Assembly: GCA_003013855.2 (NCBI GenBank)
Contig: PVNU02000998.1
Span: 682,001 to 746,000, forward strand
Length of the DNA: 64,000 bases
Direction of reading: 5' to 3'
From: Liriodendron chinense
Lineage: Eukaryota; Streptophyta; Magnoliopsida; Magnoliales; Magnoliaceae
The translations under genes were made by a program, and so were the position numbers. Positions within the stretch are counted from its first letter, which is position 1. Each line of letters opens with the position of its first letter. A model generated the notes under the pieces. The model saw nothing but the letters and a program-made list of their open reading frames with translations, made no database searches and was not told the DNA's origin. This document shows positions 1-11,300 of this stretch, in pieces.

Positions 1-40
1 AAAGGTGTGGGTGTTTTATAAAAAAAATTAAAAAAAAAAT

Positions 41-1030
41 CTACCTCATTAGTAGGTATAACTATTGTTCCACCACCTTTGGTAATGGCTGCCTTGAGAG
101 CAAATGGGTGGGTAGCTTAGGTGGGCCCCATCATGATGTTCATGTAAAATTCCTTAGACGCCATGTTAGGCCAAGAGGCCAAAAATTAGCTCCATCTTTG
201 ATTCAGGTGAACCATGTAGTGATCATGGTATGTTTTTTGGGTCATTTATGTGGAATCTAATGATTGGAATGGATTTCATATAATTATCACAATGGGCCCA
301 TAAAATCAAAGGTGGCCATCATCTCTCAATTCTTTCCTTTGATGTGGCCCATGAGAATTACAGATTAAGCGGATTTTTTTCCCTTTGGGCCTCATATAGT
401 ACTAAATATCTAATGGTCAAAATGGATCTTACATTAACATCATGGTGGGCCCGTCAAAATCAAGAGAGGAGTCCTACGCAAGTCTTTTTTTTTCTTAACA
501 CTATCTGTACAGTTAAAAGGTGGATGCACAGGACTTTGATTTTTGGTGGGGCCCACCGTCATGTATATATAACATCTACTCCAACTGTTAAATGCTTAAT
601 CCTAGTTTAGGCCTAGATCCAAAAAATCAAGAGGACTTGTGATTCATATAGACCACACCAAAGAAACAATTGGGAGAGAGATGTCCACCCTTGGCCTACT
701 ATGCTCATTATAAGAAATCCACTCCAACCATTAGATGCCACACAAGTATTGAGTCTTGGGACCTAAATTCAGGCCCATCCATGATTCAGGTGGGCCATAC
801 TAAGGGAATTGGTTTAGAGGGTGATCATTGCCCTATACACTGTTTCCAATCATGTGGCCCACCTAAATCACAAATGGGGACTTTTTTCACCCTTGGCCTC
901 ACACGAGGTGACGCAATTGGTGGTTATGATGGATTTTACATAAACCTCATACCATCCAAGCAGGTAGCCCATTTGCTCCACCCTTAAAATACAAGGGAAG
1001 GCAGTGGGATGATAATAATACTAATTAACA
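41..1030. repeat. Long inverted-repeat element, family A, copy 1
   Basis: The two halves of this segment are approximate reverse complements of each other. The left edge (about 41-190) reads ctacctcatt, then an AAATGGG box, then a GTGGGCCCC box at 121. The right edge (about 840-1030) gives the same order in reverse complement. Inside are short modules such as gattcaggtgggcc that recur in both orientations. No transposase is encoded; the short ORFs are chance products of the repeat. It looks like a non-autonomous foldback or MITE-like element. The right end is degraded, so the boundary is approximate and no target duplication was found. Confidence 0.6.
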
Positions 1031-1205
1031 TATAACTGTTTGATTTGGCTTTTTTTCTTTTCTTTTTTGAAAAAGGTATTAGAATGTAAATTTCATATTA
1101 ATTTGGTAGTTCTTTATAAAATTTTCTTTTACATTTTAATTTATTTATATATAATATAGGGATTTTTACTGCAAAATTTCCACAAGTTGAAATTACATGT
1201 AGGTG

Positions 1206-1616
1206 CCTTTCAAGGGATGGAATTACAAAAATTGCTCTAATTTAATTTTTTTCTTTAAAAAGTAGTGAAACTCAAGACTTATGGGCCACGTGGTACGTGT
1301 ATACAACCAACCTGGTTAGCTTATGCATCATACCAGGGTTATAGCATGAACAGACATTAAGTAAATCCGATCATCTGATGGTCTGCGCTTGAGTTGGGAT
1401 ATTTTGAATGATTTATGTTTTTTTTTTTTTTTACAGATGCCCACCTTATGATTGGATCACCATATTTTTTGTTCATATAATAATATTGTTGATGTGTATA
1501 GGTTGAAAAGGTTAATGTGAGATACATCCCACGTGGGTCCCATTACTTTCTACTTTTCACTCAGTAGTAAAGAAAAATCAAAGTAGGGCTTTAATGTAAT
1601 TTCATCTCTTGAAAGG
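1206..1616. repeat. Weak inverted-repeat pair in AT-rich spacer
   Basis: A 22-nt arm at 1206-1227 (cctttcaagggatggaatta and two more bases) is matched in reverse complement at 1595-1616 with two mismatches. Surrounding bases show partial further matching. The segment between is AT-rich and has no coding content. It may be a degraded small foldback element. The whole stretch 1031-1813 holds nothing else I can name. Confidence 0.3.
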
Positions 1617-1813
1617 ACTGTTTGGGAATATCAATTACGGGGCACTACTTGGTAAAATCTACTTCCTTGAAGAATTTTGTGGTTAAAATTCCTATAATAT
1701 ATGCATGCATTTGTGTACAAATACAACTGTTTTTTTTTTTTTTTTTAATTTTATTAAAAAAGAATCTATGTAATTATTGTGGAATTTACATTTTAGTACT
1801 TTTTCAAAATGGT

Positions 1814-2359
1814 AAGCTACCTCATTAAGATGTAGTTATCATTCCACTGCCTTTTGTCGCTGCGAGCAAATCGGAGGTGTCTTAGGTGGGCCTCATGGAG
1901 ATGTTTAAGTAAAATCAACTCCAACCATTAGGTGCATCACCCCATGTTAGGCTAAGGGCGAAAAATCAGCTCCATCTATGATTCAGGTGGACGTATGATT
2001 AGAAGTGGGCCCATAGAGATGTTTACGTAAAATCAACTCCAACCATTAGGTGCATCACCCCACGTTAGGCCAAGGGCTGAAAAATCAGCTCCATTGATGA
2101 TTCAGGTGGACCAAATGATTAGAAGTGTGCAGTGCAATGCCAGCGCTCCATGCCGTTTCCAGTAGTGTGGCCAACGTGAATCACAAATAGGTATGATTTT
2201 TGGGCCAAAAGCCTTTTTGTTTGTGTGTGTGGGGGGGGGGGGGGGGGGATTTAACCGTTGGAGTGGATTTTATATAATTATCACGGTAGGACCCGTAGAA
2301 GTAAGGGTGGACGTCTCTCTCCTCTTTCCTTTGGTGTGGCCCACCAGAATCACATGTCA

Positions 2360-2396
<37 letters not shown>

Positions 2397-3090
2397 CTAT
2401 TTTGCCTTTGAGCCTAACATAGAACTAAATATCTAATGTTTGCAGTGGAATTTACAAAAACATAACAGGGGGGCCCATCAAAATCAAGAGCAACATCCAC
2501 AGTTACTTCTTTTCTCTTTTTTTTTTTCTTTTTTTTTTTAAATAATCGAGGAGACTTGATTTATTATTTGTCAGGGTCCACCAATGTGTGTATGTGAAAT
2601 CCACTCGGACCATTGGATGTGTAATCCCAATTTAGGCCTAAAGCCAAAACATCAAGCTGACTTGTGATTTAGGTGGCCCACACCAAAGAAAATAGTTGGG
2701 AGAGACCCCCAACCTTGATTTTTACAGGGTGGACCGTGATGATCATATAAAATCCACTGGACCCATTATTTGCCAAACCAAAATTTACGCCCGAGGCCTA
2801 AAAATATGCTCATCTATGATTCAGGTGGGCCATTCCAAGGAAATAGTTTGGAAGGTGATCACATTGTTTCCAATCACATGGTCCACCTGAATCACAGATG
2901 AGAGTGATTTTTGAGGCCTTGGCCTAACATTAGGCAACGCACCTGGTGGTTGGGGTGGATTTTATATAAACATTATAGTGGAGGGAGCCCACCCAAGCAG
3001 CTGACCTATTTGCTCACACGCCCAGGTATTGTTGAAGAATTGTAACAAAGGCTGGGTAAATGATAATTGTATGGATTAATGAGGTAGCTT
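1814..3090. repeat. Long inverted-repeat element, family A, copy 2
   Basis: This copy has exact 15-bp terminal inverted repeats: aagctacctcattaa at 1814-1828 and its reverse complement at 3076-3090. The internal modules match copy 1 at 41-1030, for example gtgggcc, gattcaggtgg and ggtggattttatataa in both orientations. Homopolymer runs (poly-G about 2230-2248, poly-T about 2364-2396) lie inside. It encodes no protein. No clear target duplication is visible. The class is inferred only from the inverted-repeat structure. Confidence 0.65.
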
Positions 3091-3687
3091 TTCGAGAAAA
3101 GTACCCGAATGCAGATGCTATATCAATTAGGTAGGGTTTTTTTTTTTTTTGGGTAAAATTCCCTAGGAAATTGCAGTGGCGCGACCTTTGATGTGACACG
3201 AACAAAAGTAATGCTTAGCTGATTAGATAATTATCAGATTGATGGACATTTATTGGACAGTTTAAAAAAAAAATTCAATGATTATATTTCAGCAAACAAG
3301 TGTCTAAGAATAAGAGGTTAGGATCGTTCAAAAAATCTGATATTTAGACAATGGGTTCCACAATTTAGCTGGTCTAATTTGAGCTTCCTGAGTATCTATT
3401 TCATACACAGCCAGAGTATCAAATAACTCCCCTTAAAAACTACCATTATCTCTAACAAGTTGACTGATATTAACTATTAACGTCTGATTTAGTACCAGGC
3501 TCTTTTAAACGTTCACCTTCCTTCAGGCGAGTTCCCCTTCAGACCTGAAAGTCAAAGAAGAAATCTAAGGGTGGTCGGTGCTCGGCCGTTAGCCCTCCGA
3601 AGCTTAAGTCAGACGGGACTTAACAGTAAGATAAAATGTGAGATGTGGACTTAGAGATTGTGTACCTTTATCATCTGTGGGACCGTT

Positions 3688-3695
3688 TATTTATA
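3688..3695 (-). promoter_or_regulatory. TATA box of solo LTR
   Basis: TATAAATA on the minus strand, placed inside the solo LTR about 190 bp downstream (minus-strand sense) of three 45-bp repeats. It is the expected position for the retroelement promoter, but activity is inferred. Confidence 0.45.
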
Positions 3696-3886
3696 CAGAT
3701 CCGGGTGATCAAGTATGTTACACAAGCTGTTAAGATCACTTGGTATAATCACTTTAGACGTCTAAGCTGATTACGTTCCTCGATGAAAAACTTCCATAGT
3801 CTGGAACTATGAATAAAAACAAGCCTAAGCCGGCTTATAAGGGCTGCTAGTACTACAAAATGAAAAATATTTAGACTCGAAGATAA

Positions 3887-4021
3887 CCTCATTTAACGAC
3901 CACGAGTCAAGCTGCTCGCATGCGAAGGTGACCTCTTTTAACGACTACGAGCTGAGCTGCTCGCATGTGGAGAGGACCTCTTTTGACGACCACGAGCTGA
4001 ACTGCTCGCATGTGTTTGGGT
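3887..4021. repeat. Three 45-bp direct repeats in LTR U3
   Basis: Units begin at 3887, 3932 and 3977, each starting cctc and containing gacnacgag and gctgctcgcatg. They lie upstream of the LTR TATA box in the minus-strand sense, where U3 enhancers are found. The enhancer role is inferred from position. Confidence 0.6.
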
Positions 4022-4907
4022 GGTGTGGTCAGAGGTCTGAGATGGTATACAAGGTACGAGTAGGGAATGCTCGTGATCAAGCATGCTGATCGCGACTTTT
4101 ATAGAAAGGCACTTGTTGATCGCATATTGCTCATATTCCTTCGATGACCAACTTTATTCTACGACATTAACTAAAATGAGATGAACTCATTTTTAAGTGG
4201 CAACCAAACATGCCATTAAAATGAAATCCAGTGAGTAAAAACTACACGGCCAGAGTCAAATAACTCCCCTTCAAAACTACCATCATCTCTACTAAGTAAC
4301 TGATATTGACTAAAACAAGATGAATTCATTTTTAAGTGGCAACAAAACAGGCCATTAAAATGAAATCCAGTCATTCCTCATACCCCTTGCAATCAATGGT
4401 TTGAACCATATCTCAAAACTACACGGCCAAAGTATCAAATAACTCCCCTTTAAAACTACCATCATCTCTACCAAGTAACTGATATCAACTAAAACGAGAT
4501 GAACTCATTCTTAAGTGGCAACCAAACAGGCCTTTAAAATGAAATCTGGTCATTCCTCATACCCCTTGCAATCAATGGTTTGAACCATATCTCGAAACAA
4601 GGCGCATGTAAATCACCCGATTGAAATACGGTTTTATGAGGATGGGCTTAAATACCTGGTTTTTCAGGATCATTGAACGAGAACATACCAATAAATCTGG
4701 GAGCATTTATCTCACTGTCCGGCAATGGGAAACAACGAACAAAACTTTCAGCTATGTTATTTCCATCTATACAGGAGCACTAGTCACCAACCTAACAGCT
4801 AACTGCCTGGGCCTCTGCCATGATTCCTACCCACTGCATGACTCTTACGAGTTACAGAACCAGCTCTGGATACAGCATTTGAATATTGCAGTAATTGATA
4901 ACTTAGG

Positions 4908-5318
4908 TCAGTCACGTTCAGGAGCATCTCCCGAATCCCTCCTTGCACTTAGGTTCCCAGCATATGACCAGGACTTCTCTGCATCCGCAGATACCAGTTT
5001 TTCCGACTTCATGTCCTGCTGCCTGCAGAGACTGCTCTTCCCGGGGCTTCTGACCATTGGGGTAGAAGAACACAAGTTTGGCGTTGCAAATGGTGAGGCA
5101 TAAGGTGTGTTTTGGATTGAGAAAGGGCTGGGTGAAATCTTCTTCTGTACAGGGAGACCAGAAAATCCTCCCCTGCCAAACAGAGAAACTGACTCTGCTG
5201 CTGCACATTGCTTGGTTGCGTCATCCACATAGATCAGATCGTCGATCCTTGCCATTATGTTGAATGCCAAGCTCTCCGTAACCCTAGAGTAGCTCTCAAG
5301 GATTGACTGGCCCACATC
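4908..5318 (-). CDS. ROPGEF: RopGEF exon 5 (end of PRONE and C-terminal tail)
   Basis: Starts after a CATTGCAG acceptor with [20 protein letters not shown] and finishes the PRONE domain at [10 protein letters not shown]. The remaining ~100 residues form the regulatory C-terminal tail, with family-typical short motifs [23 protein letters not shown] and GDAPERD before the TGA at 4908-4910. In the family this tail is autoinhibitory and a target of kinases; that role is family knowledge. Open frames on the opposite strand here are shadows. Confidence 0.9.
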   Translation of the reverse strand, partial: DVGQSILESYSRVTESLAFNIMARIDDLIYVDDATKQCAAAESVSLFGRGGFSGLPVQKKISPSPFSIQNTPYASPFATPNLCSSTPMVRSPGKSSLCRQQDMKSEKLVSADAEKSWSYAGNLSARRDSGDAPERD

Positions 5319-8300
5319 CTGCAATGGGACAGATCATTATCTTTTGAACTTTGCTTGAAATGGGAGCTGGTTTGCTTCAATTTGTCAGGTCCTGATACAT
5401 CACGTAAATACAAGTGCAACCCATGTTTTGGTGACTTATCAAGGATGGGCCATCCCCAAAATTCCTCCGACTGGAAGTTCCTAACCCTTTGATCAGTGGC
5501 CCACAAACAGATGGTTAAGAAAATAATCCAGCCAAAAAGCTGAGGAACGGATTTTAGGATCTTCGAATCAAGAATGCCACAATCAATGGTGGGGCTCATC
5601 ATATAAGCAGTTTGATCACCAAACAATGGGCCCAACTTGTTCGGATGGGGCGAATAAGGAGACCACACATCCTGATGTGTCAGGACACAATATCCTAAAA
5701 AAGAAAGGCATGTGCCAAGAAAAGAATACAAATGAAAAGGACCATGAGTAAACCTTGTTGTATTGAATCTTGTTCATGTCCAAAACAGTCTGCGGGAGGC
5801 CAGGGTGCCGAAGCCTCAAGCTGTGTAGGAGGCTCTCAGCCCGTTGGGCTAGAAGATGGCTCTTCTCAGAATCAGTGACGAGACCCTTCACCTTCCCACT
5901 CCATGATGGCTTCCGTACTTTCGTCTGATGCAATTTCTTCTGGTCCTTGAGGCTCCAGACATGTATGGCAGCCTCGATCCTATTTGCTATTTCCAGAGTT
6001 TGGTGCTCGGATGACAGGTCTAAGCAATCAAGGAGGCATTCCGGTGAAAATTGGTCAGACGTTATGTAACGGTAGATGATATCGCCCAAACAAGATTTTC
6101 CACTCTGCAGAAATAGAAGCCATGTGTGTTCGCCAGTAAGACCGAGAATAATGGTAGCTTAGTTTAAGAAACAAGTTGATTACTTGCATTTCACATTGTT
6201 AACAAACATCAAATGCAATTGCGGTTTTGTTAAGAAATTTTTTGACACTGGCAGACTATGATGGTTGATATGCAGGCACTAAGAAATTGTGCATGTGGCA
6301 CATAGTAGCTTTTATTAAACTGTCCAAATAGTGGGTGGGAGTTTAGATGGCTCTGAAACCAAAAAATACCCTGATTTGATTTCCTAACTGGCCTAATGGT
6401 GGACATTTAATGGCCGGTGGAACTGAAAAGTAGTCAATGGTCTGAATCAACAAACAAATGCTCATTAATCAGAAGTTGGAATTATACCATCAATCTGGCT
6501 TTTGGATGATGGCCTATCTTCTATATTGGTTCCCACAATTTGGACAGTTTAGTTAGAATTAATGTATTCCACACGTACAATTTCAAAGTGCCTGCTTCCC
6601 AAACTATTAAATATTTTCCTTTTTTAGGTACATGCATAATCATGAATTAAATTACCAGGATTTTCCTAGATTGAGAGTGGTGAAACAAAGTGAGATGGTT
6701 AGTAATATGCAATTCAATTAAATAGTCAGGTCCAATTTGAGCTGTGCATATTTTTGTGATGAAAATGGATACATGTAAAATTCAACTATTTATAATATTT
6801 ACTATCTGATGCTCTGATCTACAGAACTTCTTCACCCAATTTAGTAGCAGCATCAGTACGAAAGCAATGTACATTTTATCAGGCATGAAATTGAAATGGA
6901 AACAAACAAGGAGGAAGTCTTCCATGGAGCTAAAAAGTTATCTCACGGGTGGTGGGGCTCAGCCTTTTTGTAAATTTCAAAAGGGAAGATTTGTCGGGTC
7001 ATGTGTTGTAACTTTCTGGGTTTGGGGCATTGAGATGGCCTCTAATCATCCTTTCACATTTTGCAAAATTTAGAGGTGAAGATTTGTTGGGCGTCTGGGT
7101 TAATGTGTTGTAACTTTCTGGGTTTGGGGCCTTTAGATGCCTCTCGCCATCCTTCCTCCAGGGTTTCTATCCAATGTACTTTCTTCTCGCATTAGTAAAA
7201 TAGTCTTGAAGCTTAAGAATAGTATTGTGTTCTGCAATAGACCTCCATTTGGAGTGTAGACGTCTCCTAGAGAAAAGTTCTATGAGGGCACACTTGGATG
7301 CACTGAGAAGTTCTTGCAGAAATGCATTTTCCATGGGAACGCCCCATTTCTTGCATTTGTAAGTTAGAGGAAGTCCCTTTTCCGTAGAAATGCATTTAGT
7401 AATCTCTCTTTTTTTTTTTTTTTTTTTTTTGAAGCTATACATTTAGCATTCAGAGAGAGAGAGAGCGGGAGGTAGGCTGTTACATTAGGAACAAAGCATG
7501 GCCAACAAATTTTCTATTGACTTTTCCTCAACTTTTTTCAGTGCATCCAAACAGGACCTAAGCGGCAGAAGTATACCCCAAGGAAATTTAACAAGACATA
7601 CATGAACTACCATGTAGTAAACATTTTTTGAGAGTCACAAGAATAGGAATCCAGTCAATGCTACACTGACAAATAGATCCTATCCAATCAAGGTATTTTT
7701 CTATCCATAAACAGTAGATAGTTTAAATAATAGAAATGAAACTTTCGTTGTCACAAAAATGAGAGAACCATCACAAGCATCATCTCGGGAGGAAATTCTA
7801 TAATTTTGGACAAGCTAAAGGATACAAAATGAAATGAAGTGACAAAGATCATTATGATCATTGTCATAGCCTTGTCTCAGCAATTTGGGAAGAGAGAGAG
7901 AGGGAGGGAGATGTGAAGAAACAACAGGGAAGGGTATAAATGGAATCCACATAAAAAAAAAAAAAAGGGCCTTGAATAGGCTCCAAAATTAATGCATGTC
8001 ATTTGCAGGGCCATTAACATTTTTCTTGCATGCTCGGCAAGGACTGCGGCTAGGCTTTTCTGACTCAATTTGGACCTGGATCAGCTTGCTTTACTTTCAA
8101 CACTCACATGCACAAATCTCTTAAATAGTGTTTCGGTATTTTTTGAAATTCAGGATACCAACAGGGCATTCTTGTTAGATGTAATCATAAAATGCATGAT
8201 CGGTTATGTCTTGCAGCTTCTAGTAGTGTCTAAAAATATCTGTGCAACAAAGTGGGGCAGTTTGAATTCCCTCAACTAGTGGCAGCAGGAGGCTCAGAAG

Positions 8301-11300
8301 TTTAATGGGCTTCAAGTGAGAGTGGAGCTTTTCCATACCTTCATAATGAAGCAAGTCCGTGATGACATGAATAACATCCAATATTTTCATGCTAAATTTA
8401 AACAAGTGGGAATGTGTCTAGATCTATTGTACAGCTCTAGCAATATAAATCTAAATGACAATAAACTTCATAACAAAAGAAAATCCAACAATGTTGAATG
8501 GCCTTCAAAAGTGAGATGAACATTTAATACCCTTAAAAGTTATACGAGCCAGATAGACTTCTTCTTTCTACTGAGGAAGACAAAACAGTCGATATGAAAA
8601 CTACAAAGTTATACCAAGAGGGTGTTTAACCATGCATCATAATCTAATGGTTATGGATATTTACATCAAGAGATGGAAGAGAGAGGGAAACTAATGTGTC
8701 CAAGAACAATGTAGTTGAATTTAAAAGGTGAGAAAGCAACATTATTTACAAATAAATTAATAAAAGAAGGAAAATTGAATGGTAAGAAAAATAAAATAAA
8801 AGTTATGTGGAATAAGACAGCTAAGTTCATTAAAAAAGTGGAGAAAGTATTAGGAGTGTCTAGAGGGGCAAACCACTCTTATACAGAACTTGGTGATGGA
8901 ATGATGATGTCCTAAAGGTGCTATGAGCAAGAAACAATCATGTTACAAGGCTTGGTAATTGAGGCTAAACTTAAGTCATATGATGATCTATAAAACAGAT
9001 TGGTAACAAGAGAACATGAGAAAGATGTATTTTAAGTAGGAAAAATGAGGGATATGAAGTTTAGCCGTCTCCAGCTCATTAGGAGGGCTGGTAGAGAGTG
9101 TAGTGTGTGTGAGTGGTCCAGGGTCCGATCCTTCGTTGTCTTAACTTATACACCTTAAATAGTTTACCCAAGAAGAAGAAGAAGAAGAAGAAGAAGAAGA
9201 AGAAGAAAGAAAAGGAAAAAAAAAACGAAGAAGTGTAGCTATCAATATCACGTTAGATGCATTAAATGCAGTGACCATAGAGTATTAGTTAAGGAGGAGA
9301 TCAATGAAAGGTGGACAAGTAATTTCCCAACTTGTTATGACACTGCATTGAGAGCTTAGGTATAGAAGGAAGCATAAACTCAAATGAAACTCGGGCTCGT
9401 AGATACTCTCGGGGATTAGGAAATATGAAGTGAAAGAAGAAAGAAGCTTTTTTTTTAATCAGTCAAGCTTAGTGATAGAAGTGAAAGAAGCTTTGAGAAA
9501 GATGAGGACAAAAAATGACCCTAGGATCAAATGGTACGAATAAAAGGTTTGAAATTGCGTGGAAGATATTGGCTTGTTTTGTTACTAAGTTGTTCATCAA
9601 GATTGTAAGAATGAAGAAAATGTCAAACAAATGGAGAAAAAAGCACTGCAGTATCCATTTACATGAATAAAGGAGATACACTGAGCTGTACTCATTATCA
9701 AGGAATTAAACTTATTGTCATACTAAGAAACTGCGGGAGTGATTGAGCAAAGATTAAGATGTGTGACAAACGTATCAGAAAATCAATTCAGATTTATACT
9801 AGGCAGGTCAAACATTGAGGCCCATTTTATTTTCTTTTATTTTTTTCTTTTGATCTGTAATGAGAGGGACCAAGAGGTCAAATACAAGAAGCGGAATTTC
9901 CTCCAATGGCGCCAACCGAATGTAGGCCAAATCAAGAAAGATTGATCAGCGCATTCATGTAAGAAGTAAATGATCCCCATTTCCTCCAACGGCCCCAACC
10001 AAATGCAAGCAAAATGAAGGAAAAATGCCTGAAACTTAATGTGTAAACCCAAATAACCTAGAGATGCTCCCAGAAATGATGGAAACCTAAGATATAGACA
10101 CCAGGCAAGAACTTTAGTACTTCAAAAGATTAATCGTGGGGCTTGGGAAATTCTGGAGAACCATCGAGTCAGCTGATGGAACTAGTTGCGTAAGTACAGC
10201 TGAACAACATGGCAAGCTAATTGCTATGTAGTTAAAATCGGTTAAAATTAAACAATTTAATCATATTGATGTACCACAAAACGAACTTCTTGAAGTTGCT
10301 AGGATCATTTACCTCAATCCAACCAAAATTTACAATTGACAACCGAGTATATCTGCACCTAGAAGTTTTTGAGATATTAAAAGGATGCCATGACACAATG
10401 CCTCAAGAATTGTCAACTAGACAAAGTCCTCAAATTAAAGGACATGGGTGATCCCAATGATCGCCATGACATGAAGCAATGATAACAAGCAAAATGCAAT
10501 TCATTCCAACAGATACAGGACGCTAATGAAAGATCTCTAAAATGTAAGTATTTTAGAGTGGTTTCTTAAGACATTGAATAGATTTCATTTAAAACCCTAT
10601 TACATGGATTGCTTTATTTCATTCAGGCAACACAGTTTTTGCTTGGGAAGTAATGCCCCGAACAATCATGTAATCTTCAAAAAAGTCACTGTCGCAACAA
10701 CGTTACCTATATCACCAATCCACTAAGGTTTCCTTTTCCGATTTATGCATCATTTGCAATCCCAATCACTATTTTTAGTGATCTGAAATTTTTTCGCTAT
10801 ACTTTGTGTTTTTTTTTTAACAAGAAATTTTATTGAAACAGCCCGAAGATGGCGCACCAAGCTACAGACTAAGCAAAAAAGCTAAATTACAATCTTCTAA
10901 GGACTTTATACCATAAGCCCATTCCAATGCAAAAGAAGCCTTCGAGAACACCTCTGCCTCCTTACTCGAAATACTGCGGTAAAAACTACCATTTCTTTCC
11001 CTCAAATCGCCCACCAGATGGTGAGCACAGCTAGTCTCCAAAGGGCTATCTTCTGCTTCCCAACCCCACGTCAAGCCAACTCGAGAGTAACTCAACTGAT
11101 TCTGGCATAACCCAAGACATGTTGAAAGACCTAATAAAGCAACTCCACGTCTCCGAAGCCAACTTATAATGGATGAAGAGATGGTTGACTGACTCAGCGT
11201 CTGCCATACACAAAGCACACATTGGGGAGCACCATGGATCCTCTTTGAAGATTGTCAATGGTGAGAATTTTCTTCCTTCTAACCAACCAACCAATGGCTG

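Larger units (their letters stand above)
3482..4166 (-). mobile_element. Solo LTR, Tat-like Ty3/Gypsy
   Basis: A 685-bp insertion splits the 177-bp tandem repeat. Its right end is CA followed by ttaac (4167-4171), and ttaac also precedes the left end (3477-3481). This gives a 5-bp target duplication if the left terminus has lost its first T. A block at 3565-3620 (cggccgttagccctccga) matches the equivalent block in the LTRs of the Tat element at 26231-41755 (ccagccgttagtcctccga), and the lengths are similar. A minus-strand TATA sequence lies at 3688-3695. No internal coding region is present, so it is read as a solo LTR in minus orientation. Confidence 0.6.
3409..4600. repeat. 177-bp tandem repeat, interrupted by an LTR
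   Basis: Two clear head-to-tail units start at 4240 and 4417 with a period of 177 bp (shared start aactacacggcc). A partial unit at 3409-3481 carries the same text (caaataactcccctt, taccatcatctct) and is cut by the LTR at 3482-4166; the unit resumes at 4167. The flanks 3091-3408 and 4601-4620 hold no gene that I can see. Confidence 0.6.

Noticed and set aside
4621..5103. 160-codon open frame on the plus strand at the 3' end of RopGEF
   Set aside because: It overlaps exon 5 of RopGEF on the opposite strand; its protein has no recognisable family features.
9066..9140. Possible tRNA gene
   Set aside because: A- and B-box-like words are present but no cloverleaf; the (GAA)n tail and target duplication fit a SINE.
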